This document shows positions 24,800 to 33,515 of a DNA stretch of 64,000 bases, one piece after another. Source of the stretch: Hyphomicrobiales bacterium. GTDB taxonomy: Bacteria > Pseudomonadota > Alphaproteobacteria > Rhizobiales > Beijerinckiaceae. Positions within the stretch are counted from its first letter, which is position 1. The number at the start of each line of letters is the position of its first letter. The stretch is from assembly GCA_930633525.1 (NCBI GenBank), contig CAKNFP010000001.1:1466001-1530000 (forward strand), read 5' to 3'. The notes below the pieces were generated by a model. It did no database searches and had not been told where the DNA came from. It was given only the letters and a program-made list of their open reading frames with translations. The translations under genes were made by a program, and so were the position numbers.

Positions 24800-24879
24800 G
24801 TCACGGTCGTCCCGAGGTCGGTCCTCCTGAAGGGGGGGAGGGCCGCTCCGGTTCATCACCGATTGCAATTGTCCTGGAT

Positions 24880-24906
24880 GGCGGCGGCGCCTTGTGTGCC
24901 GCCGCC
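24880..24906 (+). other. strong GC hairpin between SBP and permease genes
   Basis: GGCGGCGGC and GCCGCCGCC, perfect 9-bp arms with a 9-nt loop, no T-run. Placed 80 bp after the binding-protein stop and 30 bp before the permease start, the usual position of a stabiliser or attenuator that keeps SBP output higher than that of the membrane genes (inference). Confidence 0.5.
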
Positions 24907-24935
24907 TCTCACCATCCCGTACCCGGATTTGCGCC

Positions 24936-25868
24936 ATGACCAGACCGCCCTCGCACGATACGGCGATTGCCGCCCGCAAAACGGATCCGAGCCGATGGCT
25001 GCCGATGGTCTTCATCGCGCCGGTCACGCTGTACCTGCTGGCGTTCCAGTTCTACCCGCTCGTGCAGCAATTCTTCCTGAGCGTGACCTCGACGTCATTG
25101 CTCAATCCGGGCAACAGCACCTTCGTGGGCGCTGACAACTACCGGGAATTGCTCACGGATCCGGAATTCGCCCAGTCACTGCGGGTGACGGTGGTCTACA
25201 CCCTCATCTGCGTCGTGGGATCCATCTTCCTCGGCCTGATGGCCGCGCTCCTGCTTGATCGTCCGTTCCGTGGGCGAGGGCTCGCGCGGGCGCTGGTCAC
25301 CGTGCCGTGGGCTGCGCCGCCGGTGGCGGCCGCGCTGATCTTTACCTGGATGTACAATGCGCAATACGGCCTCTTCAGCCGGCTGGCGCAGTTTTTCGGC
25401 TTCTCCTCGGGGGGCGTGAACTGGCTGGACGAGCCGTCGATGGCCCTGCCGGCGATCCTGATCACCACGCTCTGGCAAATCTTTCCCTTCTCGGCGGTGG
25501 TCATCCTGGCCGCGCTTCAGGGCGTTCCGTCGGAATTGCGCGAAGCGGCCGTCATCGATGGCGCCGATCGCTTCAGCGTTTTCAAGGCCGTGGTCTGGCC
25601 GACGATCCGTCCCACGGTGACCCTGCTGACGCTCCTTATCACGGTCTGGTCGCTCCGGCGCTTCGACGTGATCTGGCTGATGACGCAAGGCGGCCCCCTT
25701 GGTGAGACCAATACGCTCGTCATCGATCTCTACCGGCGCGCCTTCGTCTATCTCGATCTCGGCAAGGCCGCGGCGGTCGGCGTGATCGGTCTCGTCATCG
25801 CGGTTCTCGTGACCGTCGTCTATTTCTGGGTTTCGCAGCGCACCGAAGCTGCGACCGGAAAGCGGTGA
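24936..25868 (+). CDS. sugar ABC transporter permease (MalF type)
   Basis: Inner-membrane permease of 310 aa, one half of the channel. FIAPVTLYLLAFQFYPLVQQ is the typical first membrane segment, FVGADNYRELLTDPEF the periplasmic loop, and the coupling loop is VPSELREAAVIDGADRFSVF followed by WPTIRPTVTLLTLL. ATG 24936 is preferred over an upstream alternative codon because it opens the normal N-terminus. Overlaps the next permease gene by 4 bp (GTGA). Confidence 0.92.
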   Translation: MTRPPSHDTAIAARKTDPSRWLPMVFIAPVTLYLLAFQFYPLVQQFFLSVTSTSLLNPGNSTFVGADNYRELLTDPEFAQSLRVTVVYTLICVVGSIFLGLMAALLLDRPFRGRGLARALVTVPWAAPPVAAALIFTWMYNAQYGLFSRLAQFFGFSSGGVNWLDEPSMALPAILITTLWQIFPFSAVVILAALQGVPSELREAAVIDGADRFSVFKAVVWPTIRPTVTLLTLLITVWSLRRFDVIWLMTQGGPLGETNTLVIDLYRRAFVYLDLGKAAAVGVIGLVIAVLVTVVYFWVSQRTEAATGKR

Positions 25869-26698
25869 GCACCAGCATGGCGCGTTTTCATCCCTTCCAT
25901 GCCGCGGCGGTCCTTGCTGTTCTGGGTGTGGCCGTCTTCCCGCTGTACTGGATGTTCGTCACCTCGCTGACGCCGTCCGACCAGCTCTTCGCCGATCGGC
26001 CGCAGCTGTGGCCCTCTCTCGCGCAGCTGCCGACCTATATCGAGGCCTGGAGCGGCACATCACTCAGGCACTGGCTGTTCAACAGCATCATCGTGGCCGT
26101 GGGCACCACGGCGCTCAGCATCGTCCTCGCCATTCTGCCGGCCTATGCGCTCGCGCGCATGGATTTCAAGGGCAAGCTCCTGTTCGGCTTCGCTCTGTTC
26201 CTGACACAGATGCTGCCGGAAGCGATGCTGGTGGTGCCGCTCTATGACATCTTCACGCAGCTGTCCCTGCTCAACACCTTGCTCGGGTTGATCCTGGCAA
26301 ACACGGCCTTCACCGTTCCGGTCGTCACCTGGATCCTGAAGGGTGCCATCGATGCCGTTCCCTACGAGATCGAGGAGGCGGCGCGCATCGACGGCTGCTC
26401 GCGCATCGGCATCGTGCTTGCTGTCGTCGTACCGCTGATCGCACCGACCTTGGCGGCCGCCGCCGTCATCGCCTTCTTCCACGGCTGGAACGAATATGTC
26501 TTCGCGCAGACTTTCATCAGCGACGATCGGTGGCGCACCGCATCCGTCGGCCTCGCGAGCTTCATCGGTGAGCTCAGCACGCCGGTCCATACGGTGATGG
26601 CGGTCGGCTTCATCTACACGGTCCCAGCCGTTGTCTTCTATCTTTTCGTCCAGCGCTACGTGGTTGCCGGCATGACGTCCGGTGGTGTCAAGGGTTGA
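25865..26698 (+). CDS. sugar ABC transporter permease (MalG type)
   Basis: Second permease, 277 aa, starting on GTG inside the stop of the previous gene. MalG-like features: VFPLYWMFVTSLTPSDQLF near the N-terminus, a coupling loop VPYEIEEAARIDGCSRIGIV and FFHGWNEYVFAQTF. Six hydrophobic segments. An ATG four codons in (26... MARFHPF) is an alternative start. Part of the same operon. Confidence 0.92.
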   Translation: MSTSMARFHPFHAAAVLAVLGVAVFPLYWMFVTSLTPSDQLFADRPQLWPSLAQLPTYIEAWSGTSLRHWLFNSIIVAVGTTALSIVLAILPAYALARMDFKGKLLFGFALFLTQMLPEAMLVVPLYDIFTQLSLLNTLLGLILANTAFTVPVVTWILKGAIDAVPYEIEEAARIDGCSRIGIVLAVVVPLIAPTLAAAAVIAFFHGWNEYVFAQTFISDDRWRTASVGLASFIGELSTPVHTVMAVGFIYTVPAVVFYLFVQRYVVAGMTSGGVKG

Positions 26699-26747
26699 CC
26701 GACACCATGACAATCACGAACGGGCAGTATTCTCCAAGGGGACGCGC

Positions 26748-27935
26748 ATGTCGCTCAAGTTGAACAACGTCACCAAGTCCTTCCAGGATGTGAAGGTGAT
26801 CGATGGTGTCGATATCGATGTCGGCGACAACGAATTCCTCGTCCTGCTGGGACCTTCCGGCTGCGGCAAATCCACGATCCTGCGCATGATCGCCGGGCTT
26901 GAGACGGTCAGTGGCGGCAGCATTCATCTGGGCGGGCGGCGGGTCGATGAATTGCCGCCGAGTGAGCGCGACATGGCCTTCGTGTTCCAGTCCTACGCGC
27001 TCTATCCGCATATGACGGTGCGCCGAAACATCGCGTTTCCACTGATCATGCGGCAGTTCCGCTGGTGGTATCACCTGCCGGTCGTCGGCGGATACTTCAA
27101 GCGCCGCATCGAGAACTCACCGGAGGTGCGCGAGAAGGTGGAGCGCACGGCCGATATGCTGGCCCTGACCAAGATGCTCGATCGTTATCCGCGCACGTTG
27201 TCTGGCGGGCAGCGGCAGCGCGTCGCGCTCGGGCGCGCGATGGTGCGCCAGCCGTCGGCCTTCCTCATGGACGAGCCATTGTCGAACCTCGATGCCAAGC
27301 TGCGCACCGCCATGCGCGCCGAGATCACGCAGCTTCACCGCGATGTCGGCGGTAATTTTATCTATGTCACGCACGATCAGATCGAGGCGATGACCATGGG
27401 CACGCGCATCGCCCTCTTGCGTGACGGCAAGCTGCAGCAGTTCGGTACGCCGCGTGAGATCTACGAGCGCCCGGCCAACACTTACGTTGCGCGCTTCATC
27501 GGCACCCCGCCCATGAACCTGATCGAGGGCGCCGTCGACGGGAGGGCGATCCGGATCGGTTCGGCGCTTCTGCCTGTGCCGGACAGCGCGGAACTGCCTG
27601 CCGGGAACGGGACCAGGGTCTGGTTGGGCGTGCGCCCCGGAACGTTGAAGCTGCAGGCCGGCGCCGGGCCGGCCAACGGCGCTTCCCTGACGGGGCGGGT
27701 CGCCCTCATCGAGCATATCGGTGCCGAGTCTCTCGTGTCAGTTGCGCTCGATGGCGTGCAGACCGCCCATGACGACGAAGGCCGCCACGGTGACAAGGTC
27801 ATGGCTGCGCTTCCAGGGTACACCGACCTTGGCCTCGGAGACGTCGTGACAGTAACTTGCGACCTGAGTGACTTCTCGCTCTTCGCCCATGACAGTGGCC
27901 GCCGCGTCGGCGGCTCGGGGTTCGCGAAGCTCTGA
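26748..27935 (+). CDS. ABC transporter ATP-binding protein (MalK/UgpC type)
   Basis: ATPase of 395 aa powering the sugar-type importer. ATG 26748 has AGGGGA six bases upstream. Walker [10 protein letters not shown], signature LSGGQRQRVALGRAMVRQ, Walker B AFLMDEPLSNLDAK and the H-loop FIYVTHDQIEAMTMG are present. An insertion of about 30 residues (MRQFRWWYHLPVVGGYFKRR) lies in the helical domain before the signature. The C-terminal third (from about residue 270) is an OB-fold TOBE-type domain, PPMNLIEGAVDGRAIRIGS, typical of MalK regulatory subunits. Last gene, followed by a terminator. Confidence 0.93.
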   Translation: MSLKLNNVTKSFQDVKVIDGVDIDVGDNEFLVLLGPSGCGKSTILRMIAGLETVSGGSIHLGGRRVDELPPSERDMAFVFQSYALYPHMTVRRNIAFPLIMRQFRWWYHLPVVGGYFKRRIENSPEVREKVERTADMLALTKMLDRYPRTLSGGQRQRVALGRAMVRQPSAFLMDEPLSNLDAKLRTAMRAEITQLHRDVGGNFIYVTHDQIEAMTMGTRIALLRDGKLQQFGTPREIYERPANTYVARFIGTPPMNLIEGAVDGRAIRIGSALLPVPDSAELPAGNGTRVWLGVRPGTLKLQAGAGPANGASLTGRVALIEHIGAESLVSVALDGVQTAHDDEGRHGDKVMAALPGYTDLGLGDVVTVTCDLSDFSLFAHDSGRRVGGSGFAKL

Positions 27936-27960
27936 TCCTTCCGATTTCCTCCCTGACTTC

Positions 27961-27994
27961 CGGCGGCCACGCACAGCGCGGCCGCCATTTTTTT
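27961..27994 (+). terminator. Rho-independent terminator of the sugar ABC operon
   Basis: GGCGGCC (27962-27968) pairs with GGCCGCC (27980-27986) over an 11-nt loop, followed by an uninterrupted run of seven T (27988-27994). It also lies before the convergent LysR gene end. Confidence 0.88.
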
Positions 27995-28051
27995 GTCGCG
28001 AGGAGAAGACGGCGGGGGCGGCGTCCAGGGGCTGTCACGGGGGCGGGGCCC

Positions 28052-28927
28052 TCACGGAATCGGGGGCTCGGGCTCGCGCAGCAACGTGCCAAATGCGCCG
28101 ATAAGTGCCTCGGCCGGGCCACGGCGGCCGATGATGCCGACCTCTCGTCCGTAGCGGCCATCGTCGACGGGGCTGATATCGAGCGCGCGGCCGACAGGCG
28201 GTACGATGCCCCAATCGGGCAGCAGGGAGACGCCGAGACCCTCCGCCGCCAGGATGACGATGGTCTCCGGCGCGTCGAGCTCGAAGAGTTCGGGCAAGTC
28301 GAGTTTCCGGTCCGCGAGAAACCTGCTGACGATCTGCCCGGTCCAGGCGTTGCGATCCATGCGGATGAAGGGCGCGCCGCGCAGGCGGGCGGCAATGCTC
28401 AGACCAGGATCGCTCGGCGGTGCGACGAACACCAGCGGCTCGTTGCGCACGCTCCGCCATGAGAGCGTCTTCGGGAGCTTGAAGGGCGGACGCACCGCCA
28501 AGGCGCAGTCGATCTCGCCGTAGTCGAGCATCGTGAGGAGCCCCGCAGATGTGCCCGGAACCACCTTCATTTCGATGTCGGGATGCTCTTCCGCGAGGCG
28601 TTGCAGGGCGCGCGGCATCAGCGAGATCAGCGCTGTCGAGATAGCCCCAACGCGTAGCCGTCCACGCAGCGAACCGGCCTGCGCGACCTGATGGAGGTCG
28701 TCGGCCTGGGCGACGATCTGCCGCGCGCTGCCGAGCACGGCCTGGCCAGCGTCCGTCAAAGCGATGCCTTGGCCACGGCGCACCGTCAAAGTCGCGTCGA
28801 GGGCTTTCTCAAGCGCGCGGATCTGTTCTGCCACCGAGGCATTTGCCAGTCCGAGATGGCGCGCCGCCGCCGCCAGCGAGCCTTTGTCCGCGACAACGCA
28901 GAACGTGCGGAGAAAGCGAATGTTCAT
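28052..28927 (-). CDS. LysR-family transcriptional regulator
   Basis: Regulator of 291 aa starting at ATG 28927; in-frame codons upstream to 29158 lie in the divergent promoter and over the neighbour and are not credible. The winged helix is at the N-terminus, LRTFCVVADKGSLAAAARHL then NASVAEQIRALEKALDATL. The effector-binding part begins GSLRGRLRVGAISTALISLM. It is divergent from a DapA-like/SDR pair, with an ACGGAA/TTCCGT repeat cluster between them, so it likely regulates that pair. Confidence 0.92.
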   Translation of the reverse strand: MNIRFLRTFCVVADKGSLAAAARHLGLANASVAEQIRALEKALDATLTVRRGQGIALTDAGQAVLGSARQIVAQADDLHQVAQAGSLRGRLRVGAISTALISLMPRALQRLAEEHPDIEMKVVPGTSAGLLTMLDYGEIDCALAVRPPFKLPKTLSWRSVRNEPLVFVAPPSDPGLSIAARLRGAPFIRMDRNAWTGQIVSRFLADRKLDLPELFELDAPETIVILAAEGLGVSLLPDWGIVPPVGRALDISPVDDGRYGREVGIIGRRGPAEALIGAFGTLLREPEPPIP

Positions 28928-28971
28928 GGTAGCCCCGTGGTCAACATCCCGCGCGCCGGGAGAGGGGAGAT

Positions 28972-29002
28972 ATGACGGAAATTCCGTCATTTGAATACGG
29001 AA
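28972..29002. promoter_or_regulatory. candidate LysR operator, three ACGGAA half-sites
   Basis: ATGACGGAA-A-TTCCGTCAT (28972-28990) is a perfect 9-1-9 palindrome; its right arm also pairs with ACGGAA at 28997-29002 as TTCCGT-N9-ACGGAA. The cluster is 45-75 bp from the LysR ATG and 65-95 bp from the DapA-like ATG, the standard location of LysR binding sites between divergent genes. Confidence 0.65.
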
Positions 29003-29066
29003 GTCTTGCGGTTCCTCCGATCGATGACGTTGTGTATCCAGCAAGTCAGACAAGGAGACACCCACC

Positions 29067-29999
29067 ATGGCACTCGAGGCATCCGCAAAGGGACTCTTCC
29101 CCATCGCGCCGACCCCGTTCAGCCCCGACGGGGCGATCGATTTCAATTCGATCGACAAGCTGACGGATTTCTATGTGGAATGCGGCAGCACGGGCATGAC
29201 CGTGCTTGGCGTGATGGGCGAGGCACCCAAGCTCGATGGCGCCGAGGCGATCGACGTCGCCATGCGCTTTATCAAGCGCGCGCCCCAGTTGCCGGTGATC
29301 GTCGGCGTTTCCGCGCCGGGCTTCGCGGCCATGCGGAGGCTGAGCCTCGCCGCGATGGATGCGGGCGCGGCCGGCGTTATGATCGCTCCGCCCAATACCC
29401 TGCGCACTGACGACCAGATCGTCACCTACTACAGCCAGGCCGTCGAGGCGATCGGCGCGGACATCCCCTTCTGTATCCAGGATTTTCCGCTGACCTTCAC
29501 GGTCGTGATGACGCCGGGTGTCATCCGCCGGATCATCACGGACAACCCGTCCTGCGTGATGCTGAAGCACGAGGATTGGCCTGGCCTGGAGAAGATCTCG
29601 ACACTGCGGAAGTGGGAGGCCGAGGGTTCGTTGCGCCATGTCTCCATTCTTTGCGGCAACGGCGGCATGTTCCTCGATTTCGAGACCGAGCGCGGTGCCG
29701 ACGGCGCCATGACCGGCTATGCGTTCCCGGACATGCTGGCTGATCTCGTGCGTTTGACGGCGGCCGGGGAGCGTGACGCGGCGCATGATCTGTTCGACGC
29801 GCATCTGCCGCTTCTGCGCTATGAGCAGCAACCAGGCGTCGGCCTGGCGATCCGCAAATATCTGATGGCACGCCGCGGCCTCATCGCCTCCGACGCGCAG
29901 CGCGCGCCCGCCGGCGGCATGTCCGCCACGGCAAAGGCCGAGGTCGAGTATCTGCTGACCCGTCTCGCCGCCAAGGACAAGCGCGCAGCTGTCGCCTGA
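29067..29999 (+). CDS. dihydrodipicolinate synthase (DapA) family protein, atypical active site
   Basis: TIM-barrel aldolase/dehydratase-type protein of 310 aa, cytoplasmic. SD AAGGAG is 10-15 bases upstream. The Schiff-base Lys is kept in CVMLKHEDWPG, and the GxxGE loop is present as GVMGEAPKLDG. The catalytic Tyr of the YNxP motif is not: the segment reads CIQDFPLTF, putting Gln in place of Tyr and Asp in place of Asn. True lysine-pathway activity is therefore unlikely; keto-deoxy-acid dehydratase or aldolase-type chemistry on a sugar acid is more plausible. Pairs with the SDR 16 bp downstream and is probably under the divergent LysR. Confidence 0.88.
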   Translation: MALEASAKGLFPIAPTPFSPDGAIDFNSIDKLTDFYVECGSTGMTVLGVMGEAPKLDGAEAIDVAMRFIKRAPQLPVIVGVSAPGFAAMRRLSLAAMDAGAAGVMIAPPNTLRTDDQIVTYYSQAVEAIGADIPFCIQDFPLTFTVVMTPGVIRRIITDNPSCVMLKHEDWPGLEKISTLRKWEAEGSLRHVSILCGNGGMFLDFETERGADGAMTGYAFPDMLADLVRLTAAGERDAAHDLFDAHLPLLRYEQQPGVGLAIRKYLMARRGLIASDAQRAPAGGMSATAKAEVEYLLTRLAAKDKRAAVA

Positions 30000-30015
30000 G
30001 CCATAGGAGAATGGT

Positions 30016-30801
30016 ATGGATCTTGGTATCAAAGGGCGCCCGGCGCTTGTGCTGGGCGGCGGTGGTGGGCTTGGCCGCGCGAGCGCCGTCGCGCTGGCGC
30101 GCGAGGGAGCCCTGGTGGCGATCGCGGATATCGACCCGGCCGCCGTCAAGGCCTCTTGCGCAGCCGTGGAAGCGGTCGGCGGCAAGGCGCACGGCATCGT
30201 GTGGGATCTCAGCGATATCGCCGCCATCGACGCTCATGTGACGGCGGTGGAGAAGGTCTTCGGCCCGGTGCAGATCCTGGTGAGCTACACCGGCGGCCCG
30301 CCGCCGACGCTCGTATCCGGGCAGAACGCCGACGCCTGGCGCAAGTTCTTCGACATGATGGTGGTGTCGGTCATCGGCGTGGCGGACAGGGTTCTGCCAG
30401 GCATGCGTGCCGCCAAATGGGGGCGCATCGTCACGAGCACCTCTTCGGGTGTCGTCGCGCCGATCCCGAACCTCGGCCTGTCCAACGCGCTCAGGCTTTC
30501 GCTCGTCGGCTGGTCGAAGACGCTGGCGCGGGAAGTGGCGAGGGACGGCATCACGACGAATATCATCGTGCCCGGCCGCATCGCCACGGACCGCATCCGT
30601 TTCCTGGACGAGGCCAAGGCCAAGCGTGAAAACCGCTCGGTCGACGCGGTCGCGGCCGAAAGCATGGGCACCATACCGGCGGGACGCTATGGCAACCCCG
30701 AGGAATATGCCGATGCTATCGCCTTCCTCGCAAGCGACCGCGCGTCCTACATCACCGGCACGGTGATGCGGGTGGACGGAGGCCTGATCGGCAGCGTCTG
30801 A
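30016..30801 (+). CDS. SDR-like protein lacking the catalytic Tyr and Lys
   Basis: 261-aa Rossmann-fold protein of the SDR superfamily. The glycine motif is LVLGGGGGLGRASA (in place of TGxxxGxG). Where classical members have YxxxK the sequence reads LGLSN within IPNLGLSNALRLSLVGWS, so both catalytic residues are replaced, and the NNAG motif reads SYTGG. A described subgroup of beta-ketoacyl-reductase-like SDRs shows such a degenerate tetrad (established). It ends normally (YITGTVMRVDGGLIGSV). SD AGGAGAA lies before the ATG. Cotranscribed with the DapA-like gene. Catalysis may be altered or lost. Confidence 0.88.
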   Translation: MDLGIKGRPALVLGGGGGLGRASAVALAREGALVAIADIDPAAVKASCAAVEAVGGKAHGIVWDLSDIAAIDAHVTAVEKVFGPVQILVSYTGGPPPTLVSGQNADAWRKFFDMMVVSVIGVADRVLPGMRAAKWGRIVTSTSSGVVAPIPNLGLSNALRLSLVGWSKTLAREVARDGITTNIIVPGRIATDRIRFLDEAKAKRENRSVDAVAAESMGTIPAGRYGNPEEYADAIAFLASDRASYITGTVMRVDGGLIGSV

Positions 30802-30935
30802 GCGCGTTGTCGCCTCGTCGTCCGTGCAACCGATCGCAGACCGCGCAGCCATGTTCGCGAATGATCCGAGCGGGGAGGGGGCGAACTCCTCCCCACTTGC
30901 CTTTCCGATTGCGGCCACGCAGATTCCGATGGACG

Positions 30936-32033
30936 CTATGCGCGCGCGTCGAAGATCATATTGAATGGCGTTTCCACGGCCACTTTCACATGGTTGAAGC
31001 CGCCTTCCTTCATCACATCGCCTAGGCGCTTCCGGCCAGCTTGCGCGCCGAGCGCGAGCCCAACTTCCTGCGCCATGGATGCGGGAGTGCACACCATGGT
31101 CGAGGCCGCATAGTAAATCCGGCCGACCGGGTTCAGATTATCGGCGATGCTATCGCCGGCCTGGGGCTCAACGACCATCCAGATGCCATCTCGCTTGAGT
31201 TCCTTCTTGACATGGGCCGCCGCGCCGACGGGGTCGCCCATGTCGTGCAGGCAATCGAAGAAGCAGACGAGGTCATAGGGCCCGCCCGTAAAATCCTTCG
31301 CGGTGGCGCGTTCGAAATGGACGCGGTCGGCCATCCCGGCGTCGGCCGCGGCCTCCCTCGCCGCGAGAATGGACGGCATGTGATAGTCGAAACCGAAGAA
31401 ATGCGATTTCGGGAAGGCCTCGGCCATGATCAAGGTGGACGCGCCGTGGCCGCAGCCGACATCGGCGACGCGCGCGCCGGCTTCAAGCCGCGCCAGAACC
31501 CCGTCGAGGCTTGGCAGCCATTCCGAGACGAGATGGGCCTTGTACCCCGTCTTGAAGAAGCGCTCCGTCCCGCGGAACAGGCACATATGATGCTCGTGCC
31601 AGCCGAGCCCGCGGCCCGTCTTGAAGGCTTCCCGGACGCGAGGCTCGTCGCGATATCCGGCCGCGACGATGTCGTAGGCGCTCGCCAGAAAAGCTGGCCC
31701 GTCCTCGTCGGCAAAGACCATGGCCTGTTCGGGATCGAGCGCATAGGTTCCAGCGGCCGGATCGAAATTCACATAGCCTGCGGCGGCCTGCGCCGCGAGC
31801 CATTCCTGTACCATCCGCGTATTGGTTTCGGTGAGCCGCGCCAGTTCATAGGCATTGACCGGCCCGGCCTCCGCCATCGCGCGATAGAGTCCGAGCTCGT
31901 CTCCGAGCATGACCAGCGAACCGGTCATGGCGGCACCGACGTCACCCAACATCTTGTCAACGAAGGCCTGCAATCTGGTGCCGTCGATCTCACGCGATAT
32001 CTGTTGTCGTGAACTGTCCTGCCTTGCCTCCAT
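30936..32033 (-). CDS. SAM-dependent methyltransferase with N-terminal winged helix
   Basis: 365 aa. ATG 32033 has GGGAGG five bases upstream, fixing the start. Residues 25-110 form an O-methyltransferase-type dimerisation/winged-helix region (GSLVMLGDELGLYRAMAEAG, then TNTRMVQEWLAAQAAAGYVN). The catalytic domain begins with motif I ARVADVGCGHGASTLIMAEA, then FFGFDYHMPSILAAREAAAD and FDCLHDMGDPVGAAAHVKKE. It resembles class I methyltransferases of the quinone/O-methyl type, but the substrate is not evident. A run of Met/Cys-rich text upstream in the frame is not coding. Separate from neighbours. Confidence 0.88.
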   Translation of the reverse strand: MEARQDSSRQQISREIDGTRLQAFVDKMLGDVGAAMTGSLVMLGDELGLYRAMAEAGPVNAYELARLTETNTRMVQEWLAAQAAAGYVNFDPAAGTYALDPEQAMVFADEDGPAFLASAYDIVAAGYRDEPRVREAFKTGRGLGWHEHHMCLFRGTERFFKTGYKAHLVSEWLPSLDGVLARLEAGARVADVGCGHGASTLIMAEAFPKSHFFGFDYHMPSILAAREAAADAGMADRVHFERATAKDFTGGPYDLVCFFDCLHDMGDPVGAAAHVKKELKRDGIWMVVEPQAGDSIADNLNPVGRIYYAASTMVCTPASMAQEVGLALGAQAGRKRLGDVMKEGGFNHVKVAVETPFNMIFDARA

Positions 32034-32518
32034 CAAAACCTCCCGTGTTTGGGTCTGGAGACCGAGCGTCAGGAGGCGCCTGACCGACGATTGCGTCAAG
32101 CGTGAGCAAGGCAATCGCGGCGAGAGGAGGAGACGCCCGGGGGGCACGCAACTGCGCTGTTCGCTGGCAGAGTGAGCGATCAGCAAAATTTGTCGACGCT
32201 GCCGGGTCCGGCCGCAGCGCATCCGCCAGACTGGATCCGCGAACGAGGAGTGGGCTCTGCACCCAGCGCAGCGACACGTTTTTCCGAATTCGCCGTTCAT
32301 AACCCGAAATCGCGAGGCTGAAGACGCCGGAGGCCGCGCTGCCATTGGCATGCGCTCGTGGACCGGCATGCAGCACAGAGCCAACGCGACGCCCGGCTTC
32401 GCGAACGCATGGAGAACAGATATGCCACTTTTTTGTGACGTCGAACTGTGCGTATGTTGGCTAAAGATGGGGTGGGGGAATTGACCTCAACTGCTGAATC
32501 TGCAAAGAAACAGCCGCC
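32034..32518. other. intergenic stretch before tRNA-Ser
   Basis: About 485 bp with no credible gene. It holds the methyltransferase promoter at the left and the tRNA promoter at the right. The frames on both strands are Arg/Ala/Ser-rich and lack ribosome binding sites. Confidence 0.5.
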
Positions 32519-32612
32519 GGAGACGTGGCCGAGAGGCTGAAGGCGGCGGTTTGCTAAACCGTTATAGGGTTGTAAAGCCCTATCGAGGGTTCGAATCCCT
32601 CCGTCTCCGCCA
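32519..32612 (+). tRNA. tRNA-Ser (anticodon GCU)
   Basis: Acceptor stem GGAGACG pairs with CGTCTCC (32602-32608), discriminator G, then an encoded CCA at 32610-32612. D-arm begins TGGCCGAGAGGCT, the anticodon loop TTTGCTAAA carries GCT, a long variable arm (TTATAGGGTTGTAAAGCCCT) is typical of class II serine tRNA, and GGTTCGAAT is the T-loop. Reads AGC/AGU. An integrase remnant follows immediately. Confidence 0.97.
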
Positions 32613-32730
32613 CTTATCTATATAAGTAATTGATTTTATTGGGCAATTTAGATTGATGAAGTGGATATCAACCATTTCATACCACATTCCTATTTGGACA
32701 ATCCTGGACGCTGCACGGCGTTGTCGTCCG

Positions 32731-33515
32731 GTTCGCGAGATCACGGCCCCCGAAATTCTCGAGACGTTACGGCGAGGCGAAGCGCGCGGACGCTGCGCTC
32801 CACCATCGGCAGCATGTTCCGCTATGCCGTTGCCACCGCGCGTGCCGATACTGATCCAACATTCGCATTGCGTGGTGCTCTGACCGCGCGGCAGACAAAA
32901 TCCTGGGCCGCCTTGACCGAGCCAAGGGCGTTTAGGGCCTCGTGCGGGCGATCGATCGCTTCGAGGGGCAGGCCACGACGACAGCCGCGTTGAAGCTCTC
33001 AGCGCTGCTGTTTCCCCGGCCTGGTGAGTTGAGAGCGGCTCATTGGTCCGAGTTCAATCTGGCCGAGGGATTTGGACCGTTCCGGAAGCCCGGATGAAGA
33101 TGCGCCTTCCCCATCGCGCGCCAGGGCCGAATCAGGCCGTTGCCATTCTCAGGGACGTGCCGCAACTCACTGGCCATGGCACCTTTGTCTCTCTCTCGAT
33201 CCGCTCTGTCCTACGTCCGATGTCGGAAACACGCTGAATGCGGCGCTACGTCGTTTGGGCTTCGCCAAGGAAGAAATGACTCCGCACGGGTTTCGGGCGA
33301 GTGCCAATTCCATGCTCAACGAGAGTGGCTATTGGCATCCCGGTGCCATCGAACGACAGCTTGCGCATGTGGAGGAAAACAGCGTTCGGCGCGCCAATGC
33401 TCGCGGCGAGCCTTGGGACGAGCGCGTTCGGATGATGGCCTGGTGGGCCGACCGTCAGGATGAGCTACGGCGCGGGTGGCCTGAGGTGATCGTGCCCTGC
33501 TCCAGATGCTGCTGA
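32731..33515 (+). pseudogene. P4-type tyrosine integrase remnant, frameshifted, N-terminus missing
   Basis: Fragments of one phage/ICE integrase can be read across changing frames: EITAPEILETLRRGEARG, then STIGSMFRYAVATARADTDP, then (from about 32925) RAIDRFEGQATTTAALKLSA with LLFPRPGELRAAHWSEF (catalytic Arg), then IWTVPEARMKMRLPHRAPGP, then LNAALRRLGFAKEEMTPHGF with HGFRASANS (His-x-x-Arg). At least four frame changes occur and the N-terminal third is absent. The catalytic Tyr position in RRAxARGE reads Asn (RRANARGEPW), so it is dead even locally. It lies just 3' of tRNA-Ser, the usual attachment site, marking an old island insertion. Confidence 0.9.

Noticed and set aside
30936..32384. 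Upstream extension of the methyltransferase frame (482 residues)
   Set aside because: The first ~117 residues are Arg/Cys/Ser-rich; the ATG at 32033 has a strong SD and starts the domain.
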